Position numbers and translations under genes: made by a program. The notes under the pieces were generated by a model. That model had not been told where the DNA came from and searched no databases. It was given only the letters and a program-made list of their open reading frames with translations. Of a stretch of 64,000 bases of DNA, positions 1 to 9,540 are shown in pieces. The stretch's first letter is position 1; each line of letters opens with the position of its first letter. This DNA comes from Aquimarina latercula DSM 2041 (GTDB lineage: Bacteria > Bacteroidota > Bacteroidia > Flavobacteriales > Flavobacteriaceae): assembly GCF_000430645.1 (NCBI RefSeq), contig NZ_AUMK01000005.1, forward strand, positions 248,001 to 312,000. The letters are read 5' to 3'.

Positions 1-990
1 CCTAAGGTTGCTATCTATTTTCAATCATTAGCAAATAAATTAACATTGTTTATTGGTAATTCAATTTTAATTCCTGCTTTTTCTGAAATGTTTCTAGAAC
101 CAATTAACCGTAGGCATTGGAACCTTCTTAAAGGTGCCCAAAAAGCTGGTGTTAAACTGGTAGTTAGCGATGCAATTTTAGATGAACTAGTATCACACTT
201 TAAAATATTAAGAAACATCTATTACGGAAATCTAAAAGAATCTGAAGATTTTTATCTTGAAGATGAATACAATTTGACAGCAGTTCAACACATAATTCTT
301 CGAGCTTATTTTTATGCTAAAAAAAGAGGTAAAGTTTCTGACTTCGATAAATTTTTAAATCACTTTATCGACCCAGATTTAAAATCAGCAAAATTGGATT
401 TGATAGAACTTTTAAAAGAATTGTTCGGTATAGAATATCTGTCTGAAGACAATCTTAATATCAACATAAAAGAATCTGTTTATGATAAGTTATTACAAGA
501 ATTAACCATTGAAAAATCTAGCCCCAAAAAAGCCGAAGTAGATGCTAAACTCATATTATCAGTATATGCATTAAGAGAAAAAAATAACGAAACAAATGAT
601 ACTAGCATTTTTGGTTACAAAACTTGGTGGTTATCTAAAGACACTTCTACATTCAGAATGGTCAAAAAATTTCTAGATGAAGAATTTCACGTTAGTTGTT
701 ATATTAGACCTGATTTCTTATATAATTATATTGCATTAGCACCAAAAAAAGAAGAAATTGATGAAGTTTATGACGAACTGTTTCCTTCTTTACTTGGAGT
801 AAATCTTAGTTACCATTTACCGAGTGATGTAGCCGACCACGTTCAAAAATCAATAAACGACCATAAAGATTTACCTAATTTTAGAAAAAAATCTACATTA
901 CGGAAATTTACTGAGCAATTAAAGTCTGATACTACTTTGAGAAAAAAGAAAAACTTGAACTCTTTTTTTGAAAAGGAATTTGCGGAATAA
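1..990 (+). CDS. PIN-like domain protein, 5' end outside window
   Basis: The frame is open from base 1, so the gene begins upstream and the TTG at 46 is only an internal codon; 329 residues are visible. An early DAILDELVSHF segment and a later VDAKLILSVYALR segment, followed by WWLSKDTSTFR, place acidic residues in the pattern of a long PIN-like (toxin/RNase-type) fold. The C-terminal 40 residues are lysine-rich and probably unstructured. If the fold call is right it would be a metal-dependent RNA-cleaving enzyme, but the first catalytic aspartate would lie outside the window. No partner gene is visible. An intergenic repeat begins about 10 bases after the stop, as for several other genes in the first 11 kb. 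Confidence 0.55.
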   Translation, partial: PKVAIYFQSLANKLTLFIGNSILIPAFSEMFLEPINRRHWNLLKGAQKAGVKLVVSDAILDELVSHFKILRNIYYGNLKESEDFYLEDEYNLTAVQHIILRAYFYAKKRGKVSDFDKFLNHFIDPDLKSAKLDLIELLKELFGIEYLSEDNLNINIKESVYDKLLQELTIEKSSPKKAEVDAKLILSVYALREKNNETNDTSIFGYKTWWLSKDTSTFRMVKKFLDEEFHVSCYIRPDFLYNYIALAPKKEEIDEVYDELFPSLLGVNLSYHLPSDVADHVQKSINDHKDLPNFRKKSTLRKFTEQLKSDTTLRKKKNLNSFFEKEFAE

Positions 991-1000
991 TACTGTGGCT

Positions 1001-1208
1001 AACAATGTATAAGAAAACATAGGGCGTTTGTGGCAAACCGAATGGTCTTTGTATATTAACTAAGTCCGCTAAATATAAAATTTGGCGTTTAAAGCAAAAA
1101 AGATAAAAGCAAAATATTTATATTTAGCTAAGTAATAAACCGAAACGAAAGTGCTTATCATCTGCCCTACGTTTCTTATACTGAACGTTCATACACAAAA
1201 CCGTTGTA
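1001..1208. repeat. Intergenic repeat element, copy A (nested inverted repeats)
   Basis: The outer arms are 1006-1025 (GTATAAG-AAAACATAGGGCG) and 1163-1181 (TGCCCTACGTTTCTTATAC), which are reverse complements with small mismatches. The inner arms are 1067-1083 (CGCTAAATATAAAATTT) and 1111-1129 (AAAATATTTATATTTAGCT). It ends in ACACAAAACCGTTGTA at 1193-1208. The inner arms, a CCGAAACG segment and a TATCATCTGCCCTACG segment recur in copy B near 11.2-11.4 kb. The element begins directly after the stop of the preceding gene. Its function is unknown. Confidence 0.75.
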
Positions 1209-1424
1209 TCTAATTCCAGAGCACTATCGGAATGAAAATCACGAATAGAAGCCTACGCGACACATTCTTCCATTTTACTAGAAAAGAATCTCTGTACAGC
1301 ATTAACATCAAAACAACTAGCTAAAGAAACTCTGCTCATTCTACAAATATCAACCAAATCACCACTACGTTTATATAATTTATTAAATGCTTAAATTAGT
1401 CCCAAACTCAAATAGTATTAACAA
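1209..1424. other. Intergenic stretch with a short reverse open fragment
   Basis: No gene is recognised. On the minus strand, 1390-1253 is an open frame of about 45 codons between two stops with no convincing start. It ends in ...VQRFFSSKMEECVA and may be the 3' end of a decayed gene, but I cannot name the family. The final 30 bases hold the start region of the following LytTR gene without a clear TAnnTTTG box. Confidence 0.3.
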
Positions 1425-2162
1425 ATGAATAAACTTAATCCCTCTATAAAACATCATTTATTAATAGGTGTATTTATAGGAATTTGGATGTTCTGTTTCG
1501 TTTACTTTATAAGACCATTTGAGATTGAATTCTTTTCAAACACCAATTGGGTAGGTCTCGGAATTGGGTTTTCCTTTCTTACATTTTTGTGTTACGCTAT
1601 TGTAGCTGTTATACAAAACAGGATCTATAAAAAAATAGTAAGATGGAATGTAGTTTTTGAGATTATAACTATTCTATGTTTATGTTTGATTTTAAATATT
1701 GTTTTCTATAAGTATTCTAAAAGTTCAATTATAAATAGTGTCTATAACTTTTCTTTCTTTTCTTTTCTATTTGCTAAGACATCTATTGTATTAATCCCAT
1801 TATTAATATTCTCTAGACTATATGTTGTAAGACTTATTCCTCCTAAAGAGGCCTTACTCACTATACGAGGTGATAATAAACTAGATATTCTTAAAGTATA
1901 CCCTTCAGATCTAGTAAGTGCATCTAGCTCCCAAAACTATGTAGAGATTTTCTATTTAGATAATGGAGAATTAAGTTCAAAACTTATTCGTTCTTCATTA
2001 AAAAAGTTGCATCAAGAGATCCCTTTTTTGGTACAAGTGCATCGTTCTCACTTTATAAATCCAACACATTTTAAGTCCTGGAAAAACCAAAACACGATTT
2101 TCCTTACCCAAATGGAGGTTAGTGTTTCTAAAAATTATAAGGATAGTATTCTAGCCTTATAA
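1425..2162 (+). CDS. Membrane-anchored LytTR-type DNA-binding regulator
   Basis: The 245-residue protein has four predicted membrane helices (about residues 11-30, 43-62, 76-97, 107-130) followed by a C-terminal LytTR domain from about 145. Typical LytTR signatures are LVQVHRSHFINP and the final VSVSKNYKDSI. LytTR domains bind DNA through beta strands. In Bacteroidota many are tethered to the inner membrane rather than fused to a receiver, so the helices may sense an envelope signal (inference). The gene lies 123 bases upstream of the secreted esterase at 2286 on the same strand, which could be its target. A second protein of the same layout is at 9583. Confidence 0.85.
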   Translation: MNKLNPSIKHHLLIGVFIGIWMFCFVYFIRPFEIEFFSNTNWVGLGIGFSFLTFLCYAIVAVIQNRIYKKIVRWNVVFEIITILCLCLILNIVFYKYSKSSIINSVYNFSFFSFLFAKTSIVLIPLLIFSRLYVVRLIPPKEALLTIRGDNKLDILKVYPSDLVSASSSQNYVEIFYLDNGELSSKLIRSSLKKLHQEIPFLVQVHRSHFINPTHFKSWKNQNTIFLTQMEVSVSKNYKDSILAL

Positions 2163-2285
2163 TTTTCGTACCTGAAAAATCATCTTTCGTCCCAAGCCCA
2201 TATTATTTAACGGTTTGAAGCTTTTTTAAATGTATTTTTATCCCGTGATATTTATTACTAACGATTCTTCAAAAAAGCTTCATAA

Positions 2286-3500
2286 ATGAAAAACATATCA
2301 TTATTACTCGTTCTTATAAGCATACATTTTCAGATGAATGCCCAGTTTTGTAAAAACGAAAAAAATGAAATAGTTATTGGAACAGCAGATTCTTTATATT
2401 CTCATGTACTTAAAGAACAACGTGATATTTGGGTACATCTTCCAGAAGAAATAGAAGAAGGAAAAAAATACCCTGTAATATATGTATTGAATTCTCCCAG
2501 GCATTTTTATCCCGTTACAGGCATGTTAAAACTATTAGAAGATTTTGATATTCCAAAGTCTATTGTTGTGGGAATTACTAATACAGATAGCACTAGAGAT
2601 TTTACTCCTACAAATGTTCTTATAGGACGACAAGGAAATTCTGTCGAAACTTCTGGCGGTGCTTCTAATTTTCTAGAATTTATGCAATGCGAACTTGCTC
2701 CATATCTCGAAAACAAATATCCTACAGATAAGTTGAGTACCATTGTAGGGCATTCTATAGCAGGACTTTTTACGGTATATGCCTATGTAAATCACCCAGA
2801 TGTTTTTGACAATTATCTGGCTATAGATCCAAGCCTTTGGTGGGATAAAGAAAATCTAGTAAAGCAATCTAAAAAATTACTTAAAAAAGACAATTATCAA
2901 AACAAATCTTTACATCTTGCTGTAGCAAATAGTTATAAAGTAGATACTGTTAAAGTAAGAAGAATGGATGATGAACCCACCGAAGGGTTAAGAGCCAATC
3001 TTAAATTTCATGATATACTGGTAGAAAATCAAAAACATCTTGAAACATCTTGGAAATATTATCCAGAAGAAGATCACGGAGGTATTGTAACACTGGGAAT
3101 GTACAATGGTTTACGATCTGTATATAAATGGTATAAATTTAAAGAAAGATGGCGTTTTAATACTCCAAAAAGATATAGTAAAGAAGAGCTAACACAACCT
3201 TTTTATACTCACTTTAATAAACTTAGCATTCGGTTTAAACGTGATATGAAACCAAAATGGGAATTTGTAAATGATTTAGGGTTCTTTATGCTAGACGTAC
3301 ACGACTTACCCAAAAAAGCCAAAGCCTATCTGGATATTAACCTACATTTTTATCCAGAAGAATCTAGAAGTTATGTAGCAATGGGTGATTTCTATTCAAA
3401 AACAAAAGAAAACCAAAAAGCCATAGAACAATATCAAAAAGCTATTGAAATTGATGGTAATAAAGATGCTCAAAAAAAGCTAAAAAAACTAACTAAATAA
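2286..3500 (+). CDS. Secreted alpha/beta-hydrolase esterase with C-terminal TPR
   Basis: 404 residues. A signal peptide (MKNISLLLVLISIHF...NAQ) is followed by an IroE/Fes-type esterase domain (COG2819-like). The nucleophile is probably Ser157 in GHSIAG; AIDPSLWW and the EDHGG histidine complete the usual triad region. The last 70 residues form a TPR-like helical repeat (YVAMGDFYSKTKENQKAIEQYQKAIEID). The family hydrolyses esters such as siderophore or acyl esters; the substrate here is unknown. A paralogue with the same domain order (422 residues) sits at 46328-47596. GHSIAG deviates from the common GHSMGG at the residue after Ile. It is probably periplasmic. Confidence 0.85.
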   Translation: MKNISLLLVLISIHFQMNAQFCKNEKNEIVIGTADSLYSHVLKEQRDIWVHLPEEIEEGKKYPVIYVLNSPRHFYPVTGMLKLLEDFDIPKSIVVGITNTDSTRDFTPTNVLIGRQGNSVETSGGASNFLEFMQCELAPYLENKYPTDKLSTIVGHSIAGLFTVYAYVNHPDVFDNYLAIDPSLWWDKENLVKQSKKLLKKDNYQNKSLHLAVANSYKVDTVKVRRMDDEPTEGLRANLKFHDILVENQKHLETSWKYYPEEDHGGIVTLGMYNGLRSVYKWYKFKERWRFNTPKRYSKEELTQPFYTHFNKLSIRFKRDMKPKWEFVNDLGFFMLDVHDLPKKAKAYLDINLHFYPEESRSYVAMGDFYSKTKENQKAIEQYQKAIEIDGNKDAQKKLKKLTK

Positions 3501-4126
3501 AAATTGTAACCTAGGACAGTACAGCTTTATAGATAACTAAAATGTTAAGATATTGTTGAATAATTTAAATTTAAAAAATCAACAAAATAACACCACAGCA
3601 TAAAATTAATTACTTATCTAGATCTAATTCTGAAAATCCTTCCAAATATTATGTTCTGTTTCTATTTGCTAACTTAGTTGTTTAAACAATACAACTAATC
3701 GTATACAAACAGTTACAGGCAATTATTCACTTTTGATCGGACAACTTTTTAGGAGGGATATGCTGAGAGTATGTAGTTTTCTTCTGATTAACAAAACAGA
3801 CAAATACTTTGCAAAAAGGAATTGCCCAAGTATTTTACGATGGTATCGTGGAGAGTTACGCTATCCAAACGTTAGCACGCTATTAAATACCAGATCATGG
3901 TCGTGATAATTTTTTATAAATTCAAATTTGAAGCGGAGTTGTGATGTGTTAATCTAAGGGAAATGAAATATCAGTTTCCTTTACCAACGGATCATACAGG
4001 ATATGTATATTCCATAAGTTTGAATACCTCCGAAAAAGTCGGGATTATAAATTGTTATAAAACCTGAACAACAATACCTTTATTTATTATTAATTTTGAT
4101 CTAAATAAAACAGTACACAACTTTGT
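3501..4126. other. Gene-free stretch of 626 bases
   Basis: No convincing gene is seen. A short + frame from ATG 3760 to a TGA near 3906 (about 48 codons) has no recognisable similarity and no ribosome binding context better than background. The segment ...CCAAACGTTAGCACGC at 3866-3881 resembles the right-hand ends of the intergenic repeats in this zone, so the stretch may be a decayed cassette. No terminator hairpin was seen after the esterase. Confidence 0.4.
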
Positions 4127-4678
4127 GTGCCATTTGAAAAAACATTTTATAGATTGAACAAACTTTTAAAATATCGAGAAAATTTAAACCTCACTCAAGA
4201 AGAACTAGCTGAAAAAGCGGGTATTTCTACAAGAACGATTCAGCGAATAGAAAAAGGTATTGAACCCAAAGGACACACCCTAAAAGTCTTGGCCAAGGCT
4301 TTAGAAATTGACGAAAATGATTTAAAAGAAAATCAAATTAAATCTGAGAGTATCAATTATCAACTTATAAAATACATTAATCTTTCGTCCCTACCCCTTA
4401 TTATGATCCCTCTAGGAAGTATTGTTTTACCCCTACTTATCATAGGTATAAAAAAACAATTCAATCCTCTGACCAAGCAAATAATTTCTTTGCAAATTCT
4501 TTGGTTTATTCTTTCTATAGTTCTCTTTTTTTTAATCGTACTTTTTACCGAAAATGGTAAAATCATTTTATTCTTAAGTTGTACCATTCTGTTTAACATC
4601 TTTATAATTTTAAGAAATGCAGTAGAGCTTGACAAAAACAAGAAGCTATACATTAAACTGAATTTCAACATCATATAA
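4127..4678 (+). CDS. XRE-family HTH protein with membrane helices
   Basis: 183 residues read from a GTG start. Residues 10-65 form a classic XRE helix-turn-helix (LTQEELAEKAGISTRTIQRIEKG), followed by three hydrophobic segments (about 88-107, 117-139, 145-160), so the DNA-binding domain is tethered to the membrane. XRE-plus-membrane proteins of this type are common in Flavobacteriaceae. The start is uncertain: no ATG lies before the HTH, and a TTG eight codons downstream of the GTG is possible. It stands alone, about 100 bases before the serine hydrolase at 4780, which it might control (inference from position only). Confidence 0.75.
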   Translation: MPFEKTFYRLNKLLKYRENLNLTQEELAEKAGISTRTIQRIEKGIEPKGHTLKVLAKALEIDENDLKENQIKSESINYQLIKYINLSSLPLIMIPLGSIVLPLLIIGIKKQFNPLTKQIISLQILWFILSIVLFFLIVLFTENGKIILFLSCTILFNIFIILRNAVELDKNKKLYIKLNFNII

Positions 4679-4779
4679 ATAGTGTCAGATAATTGTCACC
4701 TCATTGTCAGATAACTTTTTGCTGTTTTTTTGATTGGTATTTGGAGATTTGAAACTTCAAATATCAATCAAAATTTAAA

Positions 4780-6294
4780 ATGAAAATGTACAGACTAATT
4801 TTTGTAATCGTATTAACTCTAACAGCAAAAAACAGTTTTGCTCAAGTATCAAATAATTCAAACTTGTTTATTGAGTTAAAAGAAGCAGATAGCTTAATTT
4901 TTAAAGAAGGGTTTAATAAATGTAATTACTTAGCTCTAAAAAAAGTACTTCATAAAGATTTAGAATTTTTTCACGATCAAAATGGTAGTTCAAATTTAGA
5001 AGATTTTTATAAATCATTTACCAGCAGTATTTGCTCGAATCCTAATTTTAAACCCATTAGAAAATTGGTAAAAGAAACATTAAAAGTATTTCCTTTAAAA
5101 AATAATGGAGAAATATATGGCGCAGTACAAACAGGTGATCATGTTTTTTTTATTAAAGAGCCTAATAAAAAACTATATGCTACCGAGCGAGGTAGATTTA
5201 TTCACACTTGGATTTTAGAAAATGGACAATGGAAAGTGAAACGAATTTTAAGTTATGAGCATAAACCACCCAAAAAAAATTATGGAGCTAAATTCGATGC
5301 TGATTATGCTTATACACTATTTGATAATGATAAAGAAATAGAGAAATTATTAAAAAAACATAATATTCCATCCATCGCAATAGGACTAATAAAGAAGGGA
5401 AAAATTCAACAAATAAGAACATTTGGGGATAAAAAACCAGGTGAATCCATTTCAAAGAACAGTATATATAAAGTTGCATCTTTAACCAAACCCATTACTG
5501 CTTTTGTGACTTTAAAATTAATTGATGAAGGGGTTTGGAATTTGGACAAACCTGTTTCAAAATATTTTATAGATGAAGATGTAAAGTATAGTAAATATGT
5601 AAACAAACTAACTACAAGACATATTTTATCGCATCAATCTGGTTTTCCTAATTGGCGATATTTGACGGATAACAAAAAATTATCATTTCAATTTATACCT
5701 GGATCAAAATGGCAATATTCTGGAGAAGGTTTTGAGTACTTACGTAAAGCGATTGAAAAGAAGTTTAACCGCCCTTTTGAAGAAATTGCCCAAGAAAAAT
5801 TATTTAATCCATTAAGAATGAATAGCACCTATTTTTATTGGACAGATAAGATTGATGATAAACAATATGCGGTTGAGCACGATGAAAACGGAAAACCAAT
5901 AAATTATGAAAAACATACTGTTGCAAATGCTTCGGCAAATTTATTAACTACAGTAGAAGATTACGCTAAATTTTTAGGGCATGTATTGAACGGAGCAGGT
6001 TTGTCTGAAAAAACTTATAATGATTTTCTAAAAGTCCAAGCAAACGAAAAAGTAGGAATTGATTGGAGTTTAGGAATGCAAATGTTAACTAACTTACCTA
6101 ATAATGAAACTGCATTTATGCATACAGGTGGAGATTATGGCATAAAAACTATTGCAATAATCCTTAAAAACTCTAAAGATGGTTTAGTACTATTTTCAAA
6201 TTCAGAGAACGGAATGGTTTTATGGCAAAAAATTATATCTGAATATTTCGGAGCTATTGGAGAAGAAATTGTTAGAAGAAATTTAGAACAATAA
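4780..6294 (+). CDS. Secreted serine hydrolase, beta-lactamase/class C PBP fold
   Basis: 504 residues. A signal peptide (to about residue 22, ...NSFAQ) is followed by a DUF4440/SnoaL-like domain (about 30-160, with ...ILENGQWKVKRILSYEH) and a class C beta-lactamase-like domain (about 185-500). The catalytic motif is S234-L-T-K237; YSGEG stands at the YxN position and HTGGDYG at the KTG-like position. The family contains D-amino-peptidases, esterases and PBP-like enzymes, so antibiotic hydrolysis should not be assumed. It is probably periplasmic. The stop is followed within a few bases by intergenic repeat copy C. Confidence 0.88.
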   Translation: MKMYRLIFVIVLTLTAKNSFAQVSNNSNLFIELKEADSLIFKEGFNKCNYLALKKVLHKDLEFFHDQNGSSNLEDFYKSFTSSICSNPNFKPIRKLVKETLKVFPLKNNGEIYGAVQTGDHVFFIKEPNKKLYATERGRFIHTWILENGQWKVKRILSYEHKPPKKNYGAKFDADYAYTLFDNDKEIEKLLKKHNIPSIAIGLIKKGKIQQIRTFGDKKPGESISKNSIYKVASLTKPITAFVTLKLIDEGVWNLDKPVSKYFIDEDVKYSKYVNKLTTRHILSHQSGFPNWRYLTDNKKLSFQFIPGSKWQYSGEGFEYLRKAIEKKFNRPFEEIAQEKLFNPLRMNSTYFYWTDKIDDKQYAVEHDENGKPINYEKHTVANASANLLTTVEDYAKFLGHVLNGAGLSEKTYNDFLKVQANEKVGIDWSLGMQMLTNLPNNETAFMHTGGDYGIKTIAIILKNSKDGLVLFSNSENGMVLWQKIISEYFGAIGEEIVRRNLEQ

Positions 6295-6300
6295 GAAAAA

Positions 6301-6435
6301 GTACGGCACATAATAACATATATAAAAACAACTATTAAAAGCCAAAATTATGGATTAGTTCTTTTCTTCTATCTTTGTTTGCCAACGGAAAATTAGCGAA
6401 CAAATCTGCTACTTTTTATATACAAAACCGCTGTT
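6301..6435. repeat. Intergenic repeat element, copy C (short form)
   Basis: Left arm TAACATATATAAAAAC at 6313-6328 and right arm GCTACTTTTTATATACAAA at 6408-6426 are inverted. The right end CAAAACCGCTGTTA at 6423-6436 matches the CAAAACCGTTGTA end of copy A. It starts directly after the stop of the serine hydrolase. It is shorter than copies A and B and lacks their AAATATAAAATTT inner arms. Confidence 0.6.
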
Positions 6436-6445
6436 AAATAATTTT

Positions 6446-7693
6446 ATGAAACCTATACTATTTATACTTTTTGTTATTTGTTATAGCTCAATATTTGGAC
6501 AAAATTTAATCGATTATACAAGTGATTTTGATTTATTAGGAGATGTTAAAAAGGTAGAAGAAAAGTCATACTCTTTAATATTTATAGCTATACTCGAAGC
6601 AAATGGTAAACTAGCAGAGCAATCTAAACTAGAAGATCACAGGGTTTTGTCTTTTAATAAAAAGAATATGCTTATTGACGAATATGAGAAAAATAAATAT
6701 GGAGACGTTGTTAAGTGCCAATACATTTATGACAAAAATGACTCGTTAATAGACATTAAATATAACCAACAATCGTCTTTAAATAGAAGATTAAATAAAA
6801 TTAGCGCACATTTCGGAAAAGAAATGATGACCCATACGGGAATTCTAAAGAGCTATAAATCTACATCATTACCCATGAAAAATTTTTATGATTCGAAAGG
6901 TAGGATTTCAAAAGTATACTACCAATACAAATCATACAACAACAAAAAGATTTCTAACTGTAACTTTTCATATGATGGCAGTAATTTGAAATCAATAGAT
7001 TGTTATGACAGTAATGAAAAAATATTTTCTAAGAGGGAATATTCTTATGACGAGAAAAATAAAATTTTAAAAGAGAAATATAAGGTATATAACAATCAGG
7101 AATTAAAAAAAGAAACTACATCTTTTTTTAATAACAAAGGTATTATAACCAAAGAATATACAGAAGAATATAAAAATGATAAAATCCATTTAGTTATAGA
7201 GGTAATTTATACTAATTTCAAAAAATTAAGTACTATTATTACTAACCCCACAGACAATACTATCAGAAAAAAAATTAATGAATATGATTTAAAAGGTAAT
7301 TTGCTTTCTCGTACAATGATTAATAAAAAAGGAGATAGCATTGTATATAAAAATTTCAAAACATATTCATATGATAAGCATAATAATATCTTAAGTTACA
7401 AGGAAACTTCTTTCGATTCAGAAACTGTTTCTAATATAAATGAAAAATTTAAGTATAAATATGATAAAAATGCTAATTGGATTATAAAATGTAATTGCCT
7501 TGATAATGAACCCGTAAAAACAACATTAAGAAAAATTGATTATCACAACTCCGCTTCAAATGAAACAATCAATAAAACAAATGCTATATTTTTTTGTGAT
7601 CCAAATTATGAAAAAAGATTAAAAAAGCTAAGGAAGGAAATGGAAAGTGATCATCGAAACGATATTCCTGATATTGAAGAAGAAGAAAATTAA
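6446..7693 (+). CDS. Secreted protein with YD/RHS-like repeats
   Basis: 415 residues with a signal peptide (MKPILFILFVICYSSIFGQ). The mature part is built of repeated beta-hairpin units with patterns such as YDSKGRISKVYY, FSYDGSNLKSIDCYD, YSYDEKNKILKEKY and YDLKGNLLSRTM, typical of short YD/RHS-like repeat proteins of Bacteroidota. The C-terminus is acidic (DIPDIEEEEN). No enzymatic domain is recognised. It is probably periplasmic or surface-located. It starts about 10 bases after the end of repeat copy C and has no operon partner. Confidence 0.6.
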   Translation: MKPILFILFVICYSSIFGQNLIDYTSDFDLLGDVKKVEEKSYSLIFIAILEANGKLAEQSKLEDHRVLSFNKKNMLIDEYEKNKYGDVVKCQYIYDKNDSLIDIKYNQQSSLNRRLNKISAHFGKEMMTHTGILKSYKSTSLPMKNFYDSKGRISKVYYQYKSYNNKKISNCNFSYDGSNLKSIDCYDSNEKIFSKREYSYDEKNKILKEKYKVYNNQELKKETTSFFNNKGIITKEYTEEYKNDKIHLVIEVIYTNFKKLSTIITNPTDNTIRKKINEYDLKGNLLSRTMINKKGDSIVYKNFKTYSYDKHNNILSYKETSFDSETVSNINEKFKYKYDKNANWIIKCNCLDNEPVKTTLRKIDYHNSASNETINKTNAIFFCDPNYEKRLKKLRKEMESDHRNDIPDIEEEEN

Positions 7694-8000
7694 TATTGTC
7701 TAGTACTTTATATATATGTAATACTGGGATTGATGGTTTAATATTGATAACCAAAATATCAGCAATATATACTACTGCATTTGCATGATTAAGATAAAGT
7801 GATATATTCGTAATAACGAATATAAACAGTACTTATTCTTAACCCAGATTACTAGAATATAAGTAGGCATGATCGCATATATTCGGCCCTATATCTCATT
7901 ACGACGACTCAACACCATTATCCAACAATTCAGCTTTATAAAGTATTTAAATATTAAAAAAAATGTAATTTTTGAAAATATTAATCAATCAAATACTACG
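7694..8000. other. Upstream region of the membrane protein at 8001
   Basis: The frame of the next gene is open upstream to 7869, but the extra 44 codons look like non-coding sequence and ATG 8001 begins a good membrane segment. No promoter box or hairpin was identified. Confidence 0.35.
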
Positions 8001-8576
8001 ATGAAATCAAAAATCATTTGCATAATCGGACTTTGCTTATTCGTTATAAGTTATTGGATATTTACAAAAGGTAATGAATTTGCTCACAGTCAAAAACCAA
8101 TTGATTTTGCTCATTGGCTAAATTTGATTGGAGCAGTTTTACTCTTGAATTTCAATAAAGTATTTCCAAAAAATAAAATCGGAAAAATCGCTTCTGTACT
8201 AACATTCATAGGAGTAGTCGCATTTATTGGACTAAATACAATCGACTTTATTTCGTGGAGTTTTGGAAATGATAATAATGCAAGAAATATCTTTTTAAAC
8301 CAATTAGCGAGCACACCAGCGATAGCTTTTCCATTTGTTTATGTTGGTCCATCTTTACTTTTTTTAGGACTTACAATTCACGCTATAAATTTTATCAAGT
8401 CGAACCTTATTGGATACATCCTAACGGTATTTGGCGCCATTTTCATGGGATTAGGCTACTTCTTGTGGAATAATTTAATCTATACTGCATTGGGTGTATC
8501 AATTTTTTCTTTAGGTTTAATTCTAATACTTAGTAAAATAAACACAAATGAAAACGTTGCACAACAGGATATATAA
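8001..8576 (+). CDS. Small multi-spanning membrane protein, unknown function
   Basis: 191 residues from ATG 8001. This start is preferred over an in-frame ATG at 7869 because it begins directly with a hydrophobic helix (MKSKIICIIGLCLFVISYWIF). About six membrane segments follow to the C-terminus, which ends in a short polar tail (NENVAQQDI). The last codons overlap the probable left end of another intergenic repeat (CACAACAGGATATATAAAACC at about 8561-8581). I do not recognise the family. It stands alone. Confidence 0.55.
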   Translation: MKSKIICIIGLCLFVISYWIFTKGNEFAHSQKPIDFAHWLNLIGAVLLLNFNKVFPKNKIGKIASVLTFIGVVAFIGLNTIDFISWSFGNDNNARNIFLNQLASTPAIAFPFVYVGPSLLFLGLTIHAINFIKSNLIGYILTVFGAIFMGLGYFLWNNLIYTALGVSIFSLGLILILSKINTNENVAQQDI

Positions 8577-8745
8577 AACCTAGCTAATAAATTCTAAACC
8601 GATAGATTTGTACTTACCTATAAAAACCGTTAAATTTTTAAATTTGACTTTTAGAACAGAAAAGTTAAAAACAAAAGTTCGGCTCTGTGTTAATTCGAAA
8701 AATTAGGTAACATTTTGCCTTGCTACGACATATATATTAAACAAT
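8561..8745. repeat. Probable divergent intergenic repeat copy
   Basis: The left end CACAACAGGATATATAAAACC overlaps the end of the preceding gene. About 160 bases later TGCCTTGCTACGACATATATA resembles the TGCCCTACG...TATAC right arm of copy A. Internal arms are degraded. Weaker evidence than for copies A to C. Confidence 0.4.
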
Positions 8746-8770
8746 CTAAGCAATTTGTAAAAACAGAACT

Positions 8771-9532
8771 ATGAATAAAATTTTGGCATTTTTATTAATC
8801 TTTATTTTAAGTATTTCCTGTACACAGAATATTGAAAAAAAGAAAATTCTTTTCATTACAACCAATGTAGATAAGATGAAAAATGAACCAAATGGAACGT
8901 ATCTGATTGAATTGGCAATCCCCTTCAATAAATTTTCTGAAAAAAATATAGAAATTGATATTGTATCACCAAAAGGTGGAAAAATCCCAATCTATCATAA
9001 CGGGGATACTACGGATTTAGTCAAAAAAATTATCAAAAGTGAACTATTCAAAAATAAAACAGAAAATAGTTTAAAACCGTCAGAAGTAAATTCAGAGGAA
9101 TATTTAGCTGTCATAATCCCTGGTGGGTATGGGCAATTTTGGGACACTCATAAAAATACAGATGTTCTTCATACAATATCGGAAATATATGATTCAGGAG
9201 GGATTATCGGAACAATTGGTCACGGAACTGCTACACTTATCGATGTGAAATTAAAATCGGGTCAATATCTGGTCAAAGACAAAACAATGACCAGTTTTCC
9301 TACATGGAATGAAAAAAATATAATGAAACAGTCTGATTTTGGAAAATTATTACCTTATGATATGGAAATTGAATTAAAAAAAAGAGGAGCTAATTTGAAA
9401 ATATATAATCACGAAAAGAAAATAAATTATGAAATTGTTGATTCCCAAAATAGATTAATAACAGCATCTTTCGCAAATAGTGGAAAATTTGTAGCAGATG
9501 AAGTTCTTAAGTTCATTAATCCAGTCGAATAA
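8771..9532 (+). CDS. DJ-1/PfpI-fold lipoprotein lacking the nucleophilic cysteine
   Basis: 253 residues. The N-terminus is a lipoprotein signal with lipobox LSISC. The rest matches the DJ-1/PfpI class I glutamine-amidotransferase-like fold: KILFITTN, then IIPGGYGQFWD, then the nucleophile-elbow region GTIGHGTAT. In active members the residue before His is Cys (xxCHGP); here it is Gly150 followed by His151, so hydrolase or glyoxalase chemistry through Cys is not expected. It may be a binding or structural homologue. A putative repeat left end begins right after its stop (about 9541). Confidence 0.75.
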   Translation: MNKILAFLLIFILSISCTQNIEKKKILFITTNVDKMKNEPNGTYLIELAIPFNKFSEKNIEIDIVSPKGGKIPIYHNGDTTDLVKKIIKSELFKNKTENSLKPSEVNSEEYLAVIIPGGYGQFWDTHKNTDVLHTISEIYDSGGIIGTIGHGTATLIDVKLKSGQYLVKDKTMTSFPTWNEKNIMKQSDFGKLLPYDMEIELKKRGANLKIYNHEKKINYEIVDSQNRLITASFANSGKFVADEVLKFINPVE

Positions 9533-9540
9533 GAAACGGC

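Noticed and set aside
1001..1208. Canonical integron attC site
   Set aside because: Core sites RYYYAAC and GTTRRRY are not met at the ends; the inverted arms are longer and more numerous than in attC, and no integrase is present.
3760..3906. Short + frame of about 48 codons
   Set aside because: No similarity recognised, no good ribosome binding context, composition like the surrounding non-coding DNA.
4780..6294. True antibiotic-resistance beta-lactamase
   Set aside because: The SLTK and YSGEG/HTGG motifs fit the broad class C/esterase family with a DUF4440-like domain; resistance cannot be inferred.
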